Positions 47,455-56,816 of a stretch of DNA of 64,000 bases are shown here, in pieces (position 1 is the stretch's first letter; each line of letters opens with the position of its first letter). A program made the translations under genes and the position numbers. The stretch is from Oleiphilus sp. (GTDB taxonomy: Bacteria; Pseudomonadota; Gammaproteobacteria; Pseudomonadales; Oleiphilaceae): positions 62,001 through 126,000 of the forward strand of contig PZPK01000009.1 in the NCBI GenBank assembly GCA_006212045.1, in the 5' to 3' direction. Under the pieces are notes generated by a model. It did not search any database, was not told where the DNA came from, and worked only from the letters and a program-made list of their open reading frames with translations.

Positions 47455-49608
47455 ATGTATCTTTCTTCTTTCAGGATCGCTTTGTTCTCACTGTGTCTCG
47501 TCGCCAGCCTTGCCGGTTGTGGCGGGAGTTCGGGGCAAGCCCCACAAAACACCAACACCGTTTCAGGCAATGCCGTCAAAGGTCTGATCATCAATGGCAT
47601 CGTGAATGCCTACAGTATTGCCGAGGATGGCTCCTACGCGTTTGTTTCCACAGCCCGCACTTCAAGCAATGGCCGCTTTTCGCTTGAATTTGATATTCAG
47701 ACGGACACGCTTCTGCTGCTGGAGCTGAAAGCCGACCAGCATAGTCGCATGGTTTGTGATCTGGCCAACGGCTGCATCATACCCGGTACCGGCGATCTGG
47801 CTGAGTTCGGCGAAGACTTTGGTCTACCCGAACAGTTCTCTCTGCTCGGAATCAAACCTGCCAACGCAAAGCATGCCTACCTGTCACCCTTGAGCCATAT
47901 CATTGCAACGACAGCGGCAAGGCTCGATGGCGGGTTGACTCAACGGAATGTCGAGCTCGCTTCGCAATGGCTGCAAGCGGACCTGAACCTGGAACACGAC
48001 CCTCTGTTGACAGAGACGCCGGACATTACACAGCTACAGGACCAGCTAAGCGAATCACAATTGAATCAGGGCATCATGGGCGCGTCTTTTTTCTACTATT
48101 CCTTTTTGGAAGAGTGGCAGGCACATACACTGACCCTGGACGACCTGTCACTGACAGACCTTTTTAATACTGCGGCAGATCTGGCCGAAAACCTCGCCTA
48201 TCTTTATGCAGATAGCTTGCCAGACACAGCGCAACAGTTGGCTGGCATTTCATCCGCCCAGCAAGACAATGCAAGCCAATCCGGCTCAGATGCCTTGTCG
48301 ATACTTTCCCAGCCCCAGTCGCTCTCTGCGGTTGAAGGTGAAACGATTGTACTCAGAGTTAAAACCGGGAATGCCATTGCGGTTAGCTATCAATGGTACC
48401 GTGACAATGAGTTGATTCCGGATGCGGTGGATCAGGTTCTGTCAATCCCATCGGCTGAACAGTCGGACCAAGGGCTTTACCATGTTGTCATCAGCGATGG
48501 TCAGTCTGAACTGCAGTCGCTATCGGCACAGGTAAATGTGCACGCGGTATATGTTCCGCTTCAAATCGTCAAGCACCCGCAATCGCAGAGTCTCTCACCT
48601 GGTCAGTCACTGACCCTGAGCATTGAAACGCTGGGTGGCGGTGACGACTTGACCTTCCAGTGGCGCAAAGGTGGCTCCATCATACCCGGCGCAACCTCGG
48701 ATTCCCTGACATTGAGCAATGTTTCCTCCCTGGATGAGGGGAGTTACAGCGTCACGCTCAGTGATGGCAATCGTACACTGGAATCACAGGCCGCAGTCAT
48801 CAATGTCACCGATGTCGTTTTACCAGTCACCATCCATAACCACCCGCAATCGGTTTCGACGATCGCAGGTCGCGCGATCACTTTGAATGTGAACGCATCC
48901 GGTGGAGGCTACCTGGGTTACCAATGGCGGAAGAACGGTGTGCCGCTGGCAGATGCCAATTCAGCTTATCTGAGCATCAATCCTGTGCAGCGCTCGGACG
49001 AAGGGTTCTATGACGTTGTCATCAGTAACAGCCAGGGAAGCGTTATCTCGGATACGGCTGAAGTAATCGTATTGTCTGATGTCGCCCCAATCGTTGTTCT
49101 TGCCCATCCTCAATCAACATCCGTTGCCTCCGGCAATAGCGCGTCGTTTTCGGTTTCTGCTTCCGTGAGTGAAGGTATCAGCTATCAGTGGTACCACAAT
49201 TATGTCGCCATTCCGCAGTCGAACAGCTCCGAATTAATCGTTGATAATGCTGGCCCGGAAGACGCTGGCGTCTACCACGTTGTCCTCGAAAGCGAGAACG
49301 AAACGGTTGCATCTTTCAGCGCTCTTTTAGTTGTTGAAGCTCTGCCTGCCATCGCACTCTCCTGGGATATTCCGACGCAACGGGAAGACGGGCAAACTCT
49401 GGGACTTGCGGAAATTCAAGGCTACGCGATTGAATATGGCACTTCGCTTTCCAATCTCGACAGCTATGTCCAGGTTGAAGGCGCGACCAATACCCAGACC
49501 AGGTTAGAGCATCTTGATGCTGGCACATACCACTTCCGTATCGCGACAATCGATTCGGATGGTGTCGCCGGTAACTATTCAAGTCCGATCTCGATAACGA
49601 TCAACTAG
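47455..49608 (+). CDS. Lipoprotein with four Ig-like domains and a fibronectin III-like end
   Basis: A surface or periplasmic lipoprotein of about 717 residues. The signal peptide ends in the lipobox LAGC (C22) followed by GGSSG. An N-terminal domain of about 250 residues is not recognised. Four immunoglobulin-like repeats follow, each with an HPQS-type start, a YQWYRD/FQWRKG/YQWRKN/YQWYHN core and a DxGxYxVVxS end (about 285-640). A final fibronectin III-like domain closes with AGTYHFRIATIDSDG. The ATG at 47455 is used; a TTG at 47437 is the longest frame. The role is probably adhesion or binding, by analogy only. Confidence 0.78.
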   Translation: MYLSSFRIALFSLCLVASLAGCGGSSGQAPQNTNTVSGNAVKGLIINGIVNAYSIAEDGSYAFVSTARTSSNGRFSLEFDIQTDTLLLLELKADQHSRMVCDLANGCIIPGTGDLAEFGEDFGLPEQFSLLGIKPANAKHAYLSPLSHIIATTAARLDGGLTQRNVELASQWLQADLNLEHDPLLTETPDITQLQDQLSESQLNQGIMGASFFYYSFLEEWQAHTLTLDDLSLTDLFNTAADLAENLAYLYADSLPDTAQQLAGISSAQQDNASQSGSDALSILSQPQSLSAVEGETIVLRVKTGNAIAVSYQWYRDNELIPDAVDQVLSIPSAEQSDQGLYHVVISDGQSELQSLSAQVNVHAVYVPLQIVKHPQSQSLSPGQSLTLSIETLGGGDDLTFQWRKGGSIIPGATSDSLTLSNVSSLDEGSYSVTLSDGNRTLESQAAVINVTDVVLPVTIHNHPQSVSTIAGRAITLNVNASGGGYLGYQWRKNGVPLADANSAYLSINPVQRSDEGFYDVVISNSQGSVISDTAEVIVLSDVAPIVVLAHPQSTSVASGNSASFSVSASVSEGISYQWYHNYVAIPQSNSSELIVDNAGPEDAGVYHVVLESENETVASFSALLVVEALPAIALSWDIPTQREDGQTLGLAEIQGYAIEYGTSLSNLDSYVQVEGATNTQTRLEHLDAGTYHFRIATIDSDGVAGNYSSPISITIN

Positions 49609-49630
49609 GAAACAGACGAATGACGGCCAT

Positions 49631-49654
49631 GTGCAACTTCCTAGGAAGTTGCAC
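49631..49654. other. Perfect 24-bp palindrome between convergent genes
   Basis: GTGCAACTTCC-TA-GGAAGTTGCAC is a perfect palindrome that contains the RND gene stop codon (minus strand) and lies 22 bp after the lipoprotein stop. It would form an 11-bp stem in either transcript, but no U-tract follows on either side. It may be a bidirectional transcript-end hairpin or a protein-binding site. Confidence 0.5.
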
Positions 49655-51998
49655 TGACAAGATCCGCTTCCGACACTTTGGGTTTAACCCTCAGGAAATA
49701 ATAGGAAAGGGCCGGCAGCAGGGTCATCGCACCGATCATGTTCCAGATAAACATAAACGTCAGCAACAGCCCCATGTCCGCTTGAAACTGTATTGGAGAA
49801 AAGATCCAGGTTGCAGTCCCAACAGCTAGCGTCAAACCGGTGAACGCCACCGCCTTACCGGTTGTTCGCAAGGTTTCATAATAGGCGTCATAGATAGACA
49901 AGCCTTCTTCCAGAAGCTCTTCCAGTCGACTAAAGATATATATTCCGTAATCAACGCCCAAACCGACACCAAGTGCAATAATCGGTAAGGTGGACACTTT
50001 TACGCCAATTCCGAAGGTCGCCATCAACGCTGTACAAAGAATTGACGTCATGGCGAGTGGCAGCACCACACAGATTACCGCACTGAAAGAGCGATAAGCC
50101 AAAACCACCATTATTGCAACGACCACGTACACAACGACCATCATGAGCGTCTGGGAAGCCTCAATGACCTGGTTGGTAGCCACTTCAATACCGGCATTTC
50201 CCGCAGCCAGGAGAATCTCAAAGCCTTCCAGGTCATGCTGTCCGGCAAACGCTTCTACGGCATTCACAGCCCGCTGCAGGGTTTCGGCTTTGTGATCATT
50301 CAGGAACACCAGAATAGGTACCAGACTACAGTCGCTGTTGATCAAACTGCCTGGCACCTGCTGCAATGAGGTATCAATAATTTTCTGGTTACGGGAGATG
50401 GAATACCACTTATGGCTGCCTTCATTGAAAGCCCGCGTCACCGCTTTTGAAACATCCACAATGGAGACGCTCGATTGCACCCCTTCCGTCTGATCCAGCA
50501 ACCATTGCAACTGATCCATAGTTTGCATTACCGGATAGGCATTGCAGCGCTCAGGCTCAGTTTTCATCATTACAACCAGCACATCTGCACTGGTCGAATA
50601 ATTGCTCGTAATGTAGGCATTATCGAGATTGTAACGGGAGTCAGGCCTGAGTTCGGGAGCGCCTTCCGACAACTCTCCTATCTTGAGATCATCCGACACA
50701 TAAAGTCCCAGGCCAATCGCAATTTGAGCCAACACAATGACCGTAAACGCCCCTTTTCGTGTCGCAATCGTAGAGATTTTCCGCCAGATCGGGTGGGGGT
50801 GAAGATCGACATATTCGGCATGACGTTGCCCCGCCTTGGTAACCCCCGTATAGGAGAGGATCACCGGCAGAAGGATCATATTGGTAATGATGATACTGGC
50901 AATCCCTACACTGGCGCCGATCGCCAGATCCTTAATCACGTCCACTTCAATCAGGACCAGAGTAAAAAAACCGATCGCATCACTAATCAGCGCCAGCATT
51001 GCAGGCAGGAAATGATGCCCGAAAGTCACCACAGCCGCATCCAGAGGCCGCGCACCCTGCCCCGCTTCCCGACTCATGCCGTTAATGAACTGAACACCAT
51101 GACTGATGGCAGTCGCAAAAATAATAAAGGGAATCAGCACCGAGTATGGATCCAGCCCATAACCCAGACTACGCATGATCCCGAGCTGCCAGAAAACGGC
51201 AATAATTGAACATATTACGGTAGCCAAAGTACTCTTGAGGCATCGACTGTAGGCAAACAGCAACACGGTTGTTAAACCAGCCGCCACAAGGAAAAAGACC
51301 AGGACGTAGCCCAACCCTTCGATCATATCGCCTATTTTCTTCGCAAAACCGACGATATGAATATTGACGGATGATTCCGCACCACCATATTTTTGCCTGA
51401 CCTTTTGCTCCAACTGTTGCGAAAACTCATGATAATCGAGGGGCTCCCCTGTATCAGGGTCTTTCTCCAGCAAGGGCACATAAACAATGGAAGAGCTAAA
51501 ATCATTGGCTACCAATCTGCCAACCTGACCGGAACGCAGGACATTCTGCTTGAGCTGCTCCAGACTTTGTTCACTACCGTCATAGCCATTTGGAATGACG
51601 GGGCCTCCGGCAAAGCCTTTTTCGGTGACTTCTACCCAGCGGACATTTGCTGTCCATAAAGACTTCAACCCAGAGCGGTCAACCCCGTCCAGAAAGAATA
51701 CCTCGTCGCTTATCTGTTCCAACAATGACATATATTCTTCATCGAAAATGTCACCTTCTTTCGCCGCAACAGCGACCCGGATAAAGTTCGCCAGGTTTTC
51801 GAGATCATCCCGATGATTCAAAAAATTAATGATATAGGGGTGTTCGAGCGGGATCATGCGCTCCAGACTGGCGTCCGGCTTGATTTGAGAAGCCTGAAAG
51901 GTCAGAAAAGCACTCACAATGAGAAACGCGAGCACGACGACAGGGCGCCACCCAAAGATCACTCTTTCGGCCCAAGATCTGCTCGAAAGTATATTCAT
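49641..51998 (-). CDS. RND superfamily (MMPL-like) exporter
   Basis: A 785-residue inner-membrane protein of the RND superfamily, MMPL-like branch. It has the two-fold layout: one helix (about 17-35), a large periplasmic loop, five helices (about 230-390), then a second single helix near 425, a second loop and five helices (about 620-770). Diagnostic segments are ISHGVQFINGMSRE in the first half and LGVGLGVDYGIYIFSRLEE in the second. Relatives move lipids, hopanoids or other hydrophobic molecules; no adaptor or outer-membrane channel lies beside it. It is divergent from a hydrolase, sharing a 350-bp control region. Confidence 0.85.
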   Translation of the reverse strand: MNILSSRSWAERVIFGWRPVVVLAFLIVSAFLTFQASQIKPDASLERMIPLEHPYIINFLNHRDDLENLANFIRVAVAAKEGDIFDEEYMSLLEQISDEVFFLDGVDRSGLKSLWTANVRWVEVTEKGFAGGPVIPNGYDGSEQSLEQLKQNVLRSGQVGRLVANDFSSSIVYVPLLEKDPDTGEPLDYHEFSQQLEQKVRQKYGGAESSVNIHIVGFAKKIGDMIEGLGYVLVFFLVAAGLTTVLLFAYSRCLKSTLATVICSIIAVFWQLGIMRSLGYGLDPYSVLIPFIIFATAISHGVQFINGMSREAGQGARPLDAAVVTFGHHFLPAMLALISDAIGFFTLVLIEVDVIKDLAIGASVGIASIIITNMILLPVILSYTGVTKAGQRHAEYVDLHPHPIWRKISTIATRKGAFTVIVLAQIAIGLGLYVSDDLKIGELSEGAPELRPDSRYNLDNAYITSNYSTSADVLVVMMKTEPERCNAYPVMQTMDQLQWLLDQTEGVQSSVSIVDVSKAVTRAFNEGSHKWYSISRNQKIIDTSLQQVPGSLINSDCSLVPILVFLNDHKAETLQRAVNAVEAFAGQHDLEGFEILLAAGNAGIEVATNQVIEASQTLMMVVVYVVVAIMVVLAYRSFSAVICVVLPLAMTSILCTALMATFGIGVKVSTLPIIALGVGLGVDYGIYIFSRLEELLEEGLSIYDAYYETLRTTGKAVAFTGLTLAVGTATWIFSPIQFQADMGLLLTFMFIWNMIGAMTLLPALSYYFLRVKPKVSEADLVSATS

Positions 51999-52348
51999 TT
52001 GCGAAACATGTCCTTTAGGAGAGAAGAGCTCTCGTAATATTTAACCGGCAGAGCCCAACGCTGCCGATTCAAAGCGATATTGATCATAAGAGTTAACGAC
52101 AAAATCAGGCGAAACTATAGGGAAACAGGGGCTGACAATCCGCTTTCTTTGATCGTTCAGTCAAAAAGTATGACACGCGTCCCTTCACATGCCGTTACAA
52201 ATTGTTGCAATTTGTAAATGATGAGCGATTTCAGCTTACGAAAGCGGCGAATCGGTGATTGGCCAAAGGTTTCATCAGGCAGCAATGCTACTTGAAGCCA
52301 TGACGCATACACCTTTACACTGGGCGAAAACAATCAGAAAAATCAACC
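51999..52348. promoter_or_regulatory. Divergent control region between RND exporter and hydrolase
   Basis: A 350-bp region without a supported gene. Its main feature is the perfect palindrome at 52195-52217. No clear sigma-70 pair could be fixed by eye for either gene. Confidence 0.4.
52195..52217. promoter_or_regulatory. Palindromic operator candidate
   Basis: TTACAAATTG-TTG-CAATTTGTAA has perfect 10-bp arms around a 3-bp centre. Size and symmetry suit a dimeric repressor such as a TetR- or GntR-type protein. It lies about 130 bp before the hydrolase ATG and about 200 bp before the exporter start. No regulator gene is adjacent, so the binding protein is unknown. Confidence 0.55.
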
Positions 52349-53260
52349 ATGCCCTATTTTGAATCCCAATCCGGACACCCGCTGTACTATCGGGACATTG
52401 GCCGCGGCGACCCATTGATACTACTTCATGGCTTTGGCATGCAATCAGCACACTGGTTACCTTTTGCACTGCCTTTATCCAGAAGCCATCGCATCATCAT
52501 GCCCGACCTGAGAGGCTTTGGCAGATCCCATCACGCGAACTTTTTTGATGAATGCATTCTCAGCAACTATGCACACGACCTTGATCAGCTGGTGAAGCAC
52601 CTGCGACTTGGCAGATTCAAGCTGGCTGGCATTTCGATGGGCGCACTAAGCTCATTGCAGTATCAGGGTCTCTGCGGAGACAGCGGTGTAAGCCACTACA
52701 TGCATATCGATCAAAGCCCGGTGTGCAGTAACAAAGAGGATTGGCGCTGGGGACTCTTTGGCGACGAACAGGCTCTGCGTTTTCGACGTGCGCGCGATTT
52801 ACTGGGAAAACTGGCACCTTACGTAGAAAGCAATACCCTGTACCCGGCTCTGCCGACGTCATTGAAAAACGAATTGTGGGAACAGCTGGGTGATTTCTTT
52901 GCTTCGGCAATGTCTGGCACTGTACAGAAAAAGATCGCCAAAAAACTTTGCCGCTGGAAACGGATACAGGACACACTGATGCCGACGTCCAACTGGCCGG
53001 TTTATCTTCAGTGCCTGCGAGCTTATCTGGATCAGGATTACGATTTACGGGATGTACTTCGCGACATTGATGTGCCGACAACAGTCCTCGTTGGATTGCG
53101 TTCCGATATGTATCCTAAAGGCGGCCAACTAAGGATTGCAGACTACCGAAAAAACTGTCGTGTTATTGCGCTGGATAAAAGTGGTCATACGCCGTTTATC
53201 GATCAGCCGCTCTCGTTTTTGCATGAGCTGAAACGGTTCGTAAATCTGGAAACGGTATAA
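52349..53260 (+). CDS. Alpha/beta hydrolase
   Basis: A 303-residue alpha/beta-fold hydrolase. It has the oxyanion segment LILLHGFGMQSAHW, the nucleophile elbow GISMG (AGISMGALSSLQ), a candidate acid Asp in VGLRSDMYP and the catalytic His in DKSGHTPFID. There is no signal peptide. The sequence does not separate lipase, esterase or C-C bond hydrolase roles. It stands alone on the plus strand, divergent from the exporter and convergent with the DUF2288 gene. The ATG has no clear Shine-Dalgarno sequence. Confidence 0.85.
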   Translation: MPYFESQSGHPLYYRDIGRGDPLILLHGFGMQSAHWLPFALPLSRSHRIIMPDLRGFGRSHHANFFDECILSNYAHDLDQLVKHLRLGRFKLAGISMGALSSLQYQGLCGDSGVSHYMHIDQSPVCSNKEDWRWGLFGDEQALRFRRARDLLGKLAPYVESNTLYPALPTSLKNELWEQLGDFFASAMSGTVQKKIAKKLCRWKRIQDTLMPTSNWPVYLQCLRAYLDQDYDLRDVLRDIDVPTTVLVGLRSDMYPKGGQLRIADYRKNCRVIALDKSGHTPFIDQPLSFLHELKRFVNLETV

Positions 53261-53287
53261 GCAGCGCCTTGTGACACGGCAAAACCC

Positions 53288-53587
53288 TTAATGCTCTTCC
53301 TGCACCAACACCCAAGGCTTAATAACCACACTCCAGAGGCTGACATCGCGTCCGTACCATTCCAGCGCTTGGGAGTCCGTCACTTTCATCACCAGCCCTT
53401 TACTCATCCACTCCGAAAAGAGTGCCGAATTGTCGGCAGCCAATTGCTCCGCCACTTCCAGTAAATCCAGACCGCTGTCGACAAAAATAACGGAACCACT
53501 GGCAAAGTAGGTTTGCAGATCCTTCCAGGCAATACGCCCTGTTTCCAGATTGAGCTTGTCTTTCAACCGAATCTTGTTTTCACTCAT
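53288..53587 (-). CDS. DUF2288 family protein
   Basis: A small acidic protein of 99 residues that fits the DUF2288 family: RIAWKDLQTYFASGSVIFVD, LDLLEVAEQLAADNS and SLWSVVIKPWVLVQE. The function of the family is unknown. It has no signal peptide or membrane helix. It follows the WS/DGAT gene by 35 bp on the same strand and may be co-transcribed. Confidence 0.8.
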   Translation of the reverse strand: MSENKIRLKDKLNLETGRIAWKDLQTYFASGSVIFVDSGLDLLEVAEQLAADNSALFSEWMSKGLVMKVTDSQALEWYGRDVSLWSVVIKPWVLVQEEH

Positions 53588-53622
53588 ACCCGCAGCAAAA
53601 CACCCTTTTCGCCAGGTTGAAC

Positions 53623-55095
53623 TTAAGAAGCCATGGTAGGCTGCACCAGATCTTCGATATAGCTGGCGACAATATCTGTTCGATGCAATTCAATTTGCGC
53701 AACAAAGCGATTCACAAGTCGCTCCGGATGAGGGAAAAGACGCGCATCCCCCACCATTCCAAACTGAATCTGCCCACCATAACTGATGATACTCAAACCC
53801 AGGCCCAGATCGCCTGTTTGGGGCACCCAGAACATTTGTTCCTTGATCCGCGCCCCTGCAATGTAGCGGGACTCCCGCGCCCCAGGAACATTGGAAAGCA
53901 CTGCACTGGTTTTATTCCCGAAACTTTCAAGCAAGGCTTTCTGAACCGTCTTGGGAAGCAGGCCGGCCGCATACAGAATGCCGTAAGATAGCGCCGGTTG
54001 CAGTGACTGTTTGAGGGAAATCATATCATGCTTGATCTTGTAGACACGCTCGAGCGGGTTTTCGATGCCTATCGGTAACGGCGCAAACACTGTCCCGAAG
54101 TAATTTCCGAGGTTTTCGGGATTCCCCCCCATATCCATGTTTTCCTCAGAGCGGATATTTACCGGAAGTGTTACATGGATGTTTTTACCATCGACCTCTT
54201 CGCCCGCATGGATCAACTCTTCTCTGAAAGCACCGGCAACACAGGATAAAAGCAGGTCGTTGATTTTGCATCCAACGACTTTGGCGATGCCATGAAATTT
54301 GTCAAAACTGACAGGTTCCGACCACGCACAGGTTTTTCGCACTCCCAGCTTACCTTTCAAGACTTTCTTGGGATCCGCCGGCATGGTCGCAAGCTGGGCC
54401 AGTTCCGCAGCCGCCCTGACGCCATCGCCAAGAATGGCGCGCAAAGCCTCTTTATCACGGAGTAAGTCTACCCCCTCTGTCGATAATTTCTTGGCCAGCT
54501 GACCATATTTTTCGGCTCTGTCTACTGCCGAATCAATCATTTTCTGGTAGCGAGGCCACTCGTAGTTGACTTCCTGATCTACTTCAACCGGTTCGTTGGA
54601 AGCCACCGTGGTAGAAGTGAAAGGTGTAACATTCGCACTCCCGTCGGTGATCGAGTTGAATACTGAAATCAGAGCAAGGCCGTCCGCATAGCAATGGTGC
54701 ACCCTGAGTAAAATAGCCTTACCACCACAGTAATTTTCTATGAACTGGATTTGCCAGAGCGGTTTGCTCTGGTCAAAGGGAATACTTGCCTGGTCAGCCA
54801 CATATTGTTGTAGTGCTTTTTTATCCGCGTTGCCTGGCAAGGCAACTTTTTTGACATGATTATCCAGTTCGAAATATGGGTCCGGGTCCCAAAAGTATTC
54901 ACCCGAGCGCAAAGTCGGTCTTGTCTGGAATCTGGGAAAACGAAGAAAACGATTCAGGATGGTACTGCGAAAATCTGCAAACTCCATCTCTTCGGTGATA
55001 ATCATGGCATTGATGATCATCAGGTTGGTGGGGGAATCCATCCTTAACCACGCAATATCTACCCCGTTTAAAGGCTTGCCAGCTTGATCAGCCAT
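53623..55095 (-). CDS. Wax ester synthase / diacylglycerol acyltransferase (WS/DGAT)
   Basis: This enzyme joins acyl-CoA to fatty alcohols or diacylglycerol, making wax esters or triacylglycerol for storage. The 490-residue protein has the catalytic HHxxxDG motif (133-139, RVHHCYADGLAL), PLWQIQFIENY, the NDLLLSCVAGAFREEL motif and SNVPGARESRYIAGARI near the C-terminus. The ATG at 55095 has AGGAGG eight bases upstream. With the PHA-system protein and acyl-CoA synthetase nearby, it points to neutral lipid storage. Confidence 0.94.
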   Translation of the reverse strand: MADQAGKPLNGVDIAWLRMDSPTNLMIINAMIITEEMEFADFRSTILNRFLRFPRFQTRPTLRSGEYFWDPDPYFELDNHVKKVALPGNADKKALQQYVADQASIPFDQSKPLWQIQFIENYCGGKAILLRVHHCYADGLALISVFNSITDGSANVTPFTSTTVASNEPVEVDQEVNYEWPRYQKMIDSAVDRAEKYGQLAKKLSTEGVDLLRDKEALRAILGDGVRAAAELAQLATMPADPKKVLKGKLGVRKTCAWSEPVSFDKFHGIAKVVGCKINDLLLSCVAGAFREELIHAGEEVDGKNIHVTLPVNIRSEENMDMGGNPENLGNYFGTVFAPLPIGIENPLERVYKIKHDMISLKQSLQPALSYGILYAAGLLPKTVQKALLESFGNKTSAVLSNVPGARESRYIAGARIKEQMFWVPQTGDLGLGLSIISYGGQIQFGMVGDARLFPHPERLVNRFVAQIELHRTDIVASYIEDLVQPTMAS

Positions 55096-55098
55096 CAA

Positions 55099-55653
55099 AC
55101 CATCCTCCTGTTTATAGGTTTTATTGTTCTTTTGAATATGATTTTCGGGAACGCAGTCAGGACGACCAGAGACAACACACCCCCCAAGGGGTTAACAGGT
55201 ATATTACCTGCAAGCAAGACCTTAAAAAGGCGTTCCACACGAAGAATTCAATCAGCAATTCTGCAACGAAAAATTAACACAAATTACATTTCTTAACACC
55301 TGAATTTTTAGTCATCTGTCATAATCATTTCAGTTGGTTACGTCAGGTATCCAGAACTCGCTTTAAGTTTTGGTTATTAAATAATCAACAGTTATTATGT
55401 TTAGTTTCAACAAAAAACCTGAATCCTGTTAACAAACGCCTAGAGAATTGTGACAGGCTGGGCTATATTAGGGTTCACAACGATTACAAAAGCAGACCCA
55501 GCGCTTGCTGATGCAAGCATCTGTCAATGAATTGGGCTCTTTGAGCCTGCCACTTGGGCGACCTTCCGGTCTGACTCTTCCTGGGCATTGGCGATCGGTG
55601 AAATGGTGCCCGGCTGTAAATAACTGCTTGTTGACTAGGGTGGGAGATACGCA
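55099..55653. other. Intergenic region between WS/DGAT and second hydrolase
   Basis: A 555-bp divergent gap, AT-rich in its first half (55250-55420). TATATTA near 55467 could be a -10 for the hydrolase, but no good -35 is seen at 17 bp. Small plus- and minus-strand frames (for example 55505-55759) look spurious. Nothing else is recognised. Confidence 0.4.
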
Positions 55654-56637
55654 TTGCAAGCTGTCCACGCAAGAAAACTTATCAAGCCGATCGAACAAAC
55701 CTATACGGAGATGTTTTCCGGTAAGGTTTATACTGTCGGGAAAGGCGCCGTCAGCGTAAGAAACCACAGTGGCAAAGCCAAGCACACCGTGATTGGTGTT
55801 CATGGTTTTCTGGAGAACCACTGTTATTTCACGCAGAGCTACCAGGACCCGTCAACCGAACTCATCCTCCTGACTTGCAGCAATTATCACATTCCTGTCA
55901 GCGGACCGATGCCGGAACCTGCAGATTGGGAAATTCCGATCAAGTTTCTTGAAGCCACTATCGAATATGACGCCAACATTCTCAATCAGGCATTGAGCAA
56001 TCTGCCCACGACCAAAAATATTCGCGTTCATGGCCACTCGCGTGGTGGCGCAGTGATCCTCGAAGCCATCAAGCAACGCCCTGAACTTTACGAACATGTA
56101 GAGGTAATTCTGGAAGCACCAGCACTTCCCGGAGGCAAAACGCACCCGCTGGTGTCGGCCTTGCTGGAACCTGTCTCACATGGCATGTGGCCTTGGGTCA
56201 TACGCTTCATTAACAGCACCCCCGCTTCGTCTTATGGCCAAATGTTCTTCGGCAAGATGAATCCGCGCAAAAAACAGTTACTGCACAAGCTATTTACCGC
56301 AACGCGCGACCACCTCACGATTGTTCGTAACATAGAGAACCTGTTCGCCTGGATGGATAAACGGGACTACTCGGTTTATCAGCATATCAGACACGGCACT
56401 TTCCTGATTCCCAGAATCGACCGCATACTGGACAGAAACCTGATGCTGGAGAGTGCGATGAAGAGTCCCAACGCCGTGCGAGTTGTAGAAACAGACGCGA
56501 CCAGCCATTTCATCACCTTGGATGACAAAAACTGGGTACCCTCACTGGCATCCATTCCCTCCCGGGAGCGCGCAGAAACCATCAGGATACAATCCAGAAA
56601 AAAGCTACGCCAGGCTAAACTGCTCGCGCTTGCTTAG
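55654..56637 (+). CDS. Alpha/beta hydrolase
   Basis: A 327-residue protein with an alpha/beta-hydrolase pattern: VIGVHGFLENHCYF near the start and the nucleophile elbow GHSRG (HGHSRGGAVILEAI). The likely catalytic His is in DATSHFITLD; the acid residue is not certain. It has no signal peptide. The TTG at 55654 is used because GGGAG lies about seven bases upstream; the next ATG at 55711 has its GGAG too close. It lies between the WS/DGAT gene and the FFLEELY-type gene, so a lipid ester substrate is plausible but unproven. Confidence 0.75.
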   Translation: MQAVHARKLIKPIEQTYTEMFSGKVYTVGKGAVSVRNHSGKAKHTVIGVHGFLENHCYFTQSYQDPSTELILLTCSNYHIPVSGPMPEPADWEIPIKFLEATIEYDANILNQALSNLPTTKNIRVHGHSRGGAVILEAIKQRPELYEHVEVILEAPALPGGKTHPLVSALLEPVSHGMWPWVIRFINSTPASSYGQMFFGKMNPRKKQLLHKLFTATRDHLTIVRNIENLFAWMDKRDYSVYQHIRHGTFLIPRIDRILDRNLMLESAMKSPNAVRVVETDATSHFITLDDKNWVPSLASIPSRERAETIRIQSRKKLRQAKLLALA

Positions 56638-56816
56638 GCGCGAGCGCGCAAGGCAGTTCGTGCGCTATCGTTGCATTGTGGCTGACTGACGGTCGCTTCT
56701 TGCTTTCCTTTTCAATACAATGCGATCTGCATAGATCAGTACACCCAGCCATGGGCCAATGCCTGCGAATACGGCATTGCGACTGACCACCTGAATTATT
56801 TGCACGAAGCATTTGC

